Positions 60,711 to 64,000 of a DNA stretch of 64,000 nt are shown one piece after another (the first letter of the stretch is position 1; the number at the start of each line of letters is the position of its first letter). The notes below the pieces were generated by a model. That model was given only the letters and a program-made list of their open reading frames with translations, did not search any database and had not been told where the DNA came from. The position numbers and the translations under genes are program-made. The DNA is taken from NCBI RefSeq assembly GCF_036588685.1, contig NC_086383.1, forward strand, positions 33,670,412 to 33,734,411, written 5' to 3'. The stretch is from Mytilus trossulus (Eukaryota > Mollusca > Bivalvia > Mytilida > Mytilidae).

Positions 60711-62685
60711 AACCAGATGCTTCACAGGGCGTAGCTTTATACGACCGCAGAGGTTGAACCCTGAACGGTTGGGGCAAGTATGGACACAACATTCAAGCTG
60801 GATTCAGCTCTAAATTTGGATTGTGATTAAATAGTTGACACAGCATAGGTTTCTGACACAGAATGAATGTGTTCTAATGAACTTAAAATTTTTGTTTTCT
60901 CTTAGAGCAATTCACTATGCTGTTCAATATTAATCCTCTCAAAATAATGTTTGAAGAAATTTTCTTTTTATTTATGAAATTTCAAATGAGAAAAATTGAA
61001 CCCAATTTTTTAATCACATCCCCCTTTCCCTTATTCCAAAATTAATCTCAATTAAAATATTCTAATGGAGTTTGCAACAATAACTACTCATTTAAATACA
61101 TCATAAAATAAACTGTAAATAAAATGTAAAAAAACTGCTTGTTATCACTGAATGGTAAAGATTATTTAAATTTATCAGTTGGTAGTAAAAAGTGAATATA
61201 CATTGTATATTGTATATAAAAAAGATTTAAGTTGATTCTGGACAAAGAAAGATAACTTCAATTAAAAAAAAATTCTTGCAGTAAGATATTTCTTGCTTAC
61301 TATTTTGGACAAAGAAAGATAACTCTAATTAAATTTTTTTTTGCTATTTCACAATATTGTGAAATTAGATATTTCTTGCCATTGCACAATACTGTGCAAT
61401 TGAAAAGACTTGCTATTCCACAATACTTAATATAATAATTTTAGATCCTGATTTGGACCAACTTGAAAACTGGGTCCATAATCAAAAATCTAAGTACATG
61501 TTTAGATTCAGCATATCAAAGAGGCCCAAGAATTTAATTTTTGTTAAAATCAAACTTAGTTAAATTTTGGACTCTTTGGACCTTAATGTAGGCCAATTTG
61601 AAAACGGGACCAAAAATGAAGAATCTACATACACAGTTAGATTTGGCATATCAAAGAACCCCATTTATTCAATTTTTGATGAAATTAAAAAAGTTTAATT
61701 TTGGACCCCGATTTGGGCCAACTTGAAAACTGGGCCAATAATAAAAAATCTAAGTTCATTTTCAGATTCAGCATATCAAAGAACCCCAAGGATTCAATTT
61801 TTGTTAAAATCAAACTAAGTTTAATTTTGGACCCTTTGGACCTTAATGTAGACCAATTTGAAAACGGGACCAAAAGTTAAGAATCTACATACACAGTTAG
61901 ATTCGGCATATCAAAGAACCCCAATTATTCAATTTTGATGAAATCAAACAAAGTTTAATTTGGACCCTTTGGGCCCCTTTTTCCTAAACTGTTTGGACCA
62001 AAACTCCCAAAATCAATACCAACTTTCCTTTTATGGTCATTAACCATGTGTTTAAATTTCATAGATTTCTATTTACTTATACTAACGTTATGGTGCGAAA
62101 ACCAAGAAAAATGCTTATTTGGGTCCCTTTTTGGCCCCTAATTCCTAAACTAACTCCTAAAATCAATACCAATCTTCCTTTTGTGGTCATAAACATCATG
62201 TTTAAATTTCATTGATTTCTATTTACTTAAACTAAAGTTATTGTGCAAAAACCCAGAATAATGCTTATTTGGGCCCTTTTTTGGCCCCTAATTCCTAAAC
62301 TGTTAAATCCAAAACTCCCAAAATCAATCCCAACCTTTCTTTTGTGGTCATCAACCTTGTGTCAAAATTTCATAGATTTCTATTAACTTAAACTAAAGTT
62401 ATAGTGCGAAAACTAAGAAAATGCTTATTTGGGCCCTTTTTGGCCCCTAATTCCAAAAATGTTGGGACCAAAACTCCCAAAATCAATACCAACCTTCCTT
62501 TTATGGTCATAAACCTTGTGTTAAAATTTCATAGATTTCTATTCACTTTTACTAAAGTTAGAGTGCGAAAAACTAAAAGTAATCGGACGACGACGACGAC
62601 GACAACGATGACAACGACGACGACGACGACGCCAACGTGATAGCAATATACGACGAATTTTTTTTCAAAATTTGCGGTCGTATAA
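60711..62685. mobile_element. TTTATACGACCGC element, copy 2 (inverted relative to copy 1)
   Basis: Starts ACCAGATGCT..GTAGCTTTATACGACCGC and ends GCGGTCGTATAA. The order of interior modules is the reverse of copy 1: tandem GCACAATAT-type palindromes, 'cagcatatcaaagaacccc' blocks, 'aatcaataccaac' blocks, then a (GAC)n tract at 62587-62632. Confidence 0.82.
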
Positions 62686-62707
62686 TAAGAAAAACAAACC
62701 AAAACAC

Positions 62708-63949
62708 AACCAGATGCTCCGCAGGGCGTAGCTTTATACGACCGCAGAGGTTGAACCCTGAACGGTTGGGGCAAGTATGGACATAACATTCAAGCTGGAT
62801 TCAGCTCTAAATTTGGATTGTGATTAAATAGTTGACACAGCATAGGTTTCTGACACAGAATGAATGTGTTCTAATGAAATTAAAATTTTTGTTTTCTCTT
62901 AGAGCAATTCACTATGCTGTTGAATATTATTCCTCTCAAAAAAATGTTTGAAGAAATTTTCTTTTTATTTATGAAATTTCAAATGAGAAAATTGAACCCA
63001 ATTTTTTTAATCACATCCCCCTTTCCCTTATTCCAAAAGTTATCTCAATTAAAATTTCTAATGGAGTTTGCAACAATTACTACTCATTTAAATACATCAT
63101 AAAATATTAAGATGTAAAAAAACTGCTTGTTATCACTGAATGGTAAAGATTATTTTAATTTATCAGTTGTTAGTAAAAAGTGAATATACATTGTATATTG
63201 TATATATAACAAAGATTTAAGTTGATTCTGGACAAAGAAAGATAACTCCAAATAAAAAAAAATCTTACAATTAGATATTTCTTGCTTACTATTCTGGACA
63301 AAGAAAGATAACTCTAATTAAAAACAAAATTGCTATTTCACAATATTTTGCAATAAGATATTTCTTGCCATTGCGCAATACTGTGCAATTGAAAAGACTT
63401 GCCATTGCACAAAACTTAATATAATAATTTTAGATCCTGATTTGGACCAACTTGAAAACTGGGCCCATAATCAAAAATCTAAGTACATGTTTGGATTCAG
63501 CATATCAAAGAACCATAAGATTTCAATTTTTGTTAAAATCAAACTAAGTTTAATTTTGGACCCTAATTCCTACACTGTTGAAACCAAAACTCCCAAAATC
63601 AATCCCAACCTTTCTTTTGTGGTCATAAACCTTGTGTCAAAATTTCATAGATTTCTATTAACTTAAACTAAAGTTATAGTGCGAAAACCAAGAAAATGCT
63701 TATTTGGGCCCTTTTTGGCCCCTAATTCCTAAAATGTTGGGACCAAAACTCCCAAAATCAATACCAACCTTCCTTTTGTGGTCATAAACCTTGTTATAAA
63801 ATTTTATAGATTTATATTCACTTTTACTAAAGTTAGAGTGCGAAAACTAAAAGTATTTGGACGACGCCGACGACGACGACGCAGACGTCGACGCCAACGT
63901 GATAGCAATATACGACGAAAATTTTTTTCAAAATTTGCGGTCGTATAAA
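62708..63949. mobile_element. TTTATACGACCGC element, copy 3
   Basis: Same ends and module order as copy 2 but about 730 bp shorter, having lost several internal tandem units. Only 22 bases separate it from copy 2. Confidence 0.82.
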
Positions 63950-64000
63950 AACTTAACTATTTATAACCACTGAACCATAAAAATGAGGTCAAGGTCAGAT

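Noticed and set aside
62404-62640. Open frame with a poly-threonine tail
   Set aside because: Same triplet tract in the related element read in another frame.
60030-64000. Search for the missing PYCR first exon (GxGxxG Rossmann motif)
   Set aside because: No minus-strand exon with the motif and a fitting phase 0 donor was found; the stretch is filled by repeats, so the exon must lie beyond the window.

Overview
This is AT-rich nuclear DNA from an animal, almost certainly a bivalve mollusc. The dispersed repeats look like those that crowd marine mussel (Mytilus) genomes; that genus is inferred from memory of such repeats, not from a search. Genes are split by long introns with GT..AG borders, and most of the remaining DNA is small non-autonomous transposons, foldback elements and tandem repeats.

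Layout. (1) 1-5233: two tandem intronless class A GPCR paralogs on the + strand, the first cut by the window edge. The DNA between them carries a dispersed repeat with a complete-looking type I hammerhead ribozyme (2434-2477). (2) 5234-10830: repeat-rich intergenic DNA. (3) 10831-21935, minus strand: a complete five-exon adenylate kinase 2 gene (AK2, 249 aa). Its third intron begins with a 13-copy, strictly 97-bp array made from the end of exon 3 plus its splice donor. (4) 21936-22204: a 269-bp gap between the AK2 and SNX17 start codons, a likely bidirectional promoter. (5) 22205-44620, + strand: a complete 15-exon sorting nexin 17 gene (SNX17, 452 aa). Its introns hold a hAT transposon with an 8-bp target duplication, two long-armed foldback elements and many MITEs. 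(6) 44621-57002: intergenic DNA between two convergent genes. (7) 57003-60029, minus strand: the last four exons of a pyrroline-5-carboxylate reductase gene (closest to PYCR3), whose extreme C-terminus comes from an out-of-frame local duplication. (8) 60030-64000: repeats only, including two copies of an element with TTTATACGACCGC ends. The PYCR first exon must lie beyond the window.

The genes are housekeeping or receptor genes with no shared pathway: AK2 balances adenine nucleotides in the mitochondrial intermembrane space, SNX17 recycles endosomal cargo, PYCR makes proline, and the GPCRs are orphan receptors. All exon chains were built by hand from splice borders and reading frame and agree in phase throughout. 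The most unusual features are the AK2 exon-intron array, the hammerhead ribozyme, the hAT element with its target duplication and the duplication-made PYCR tail.
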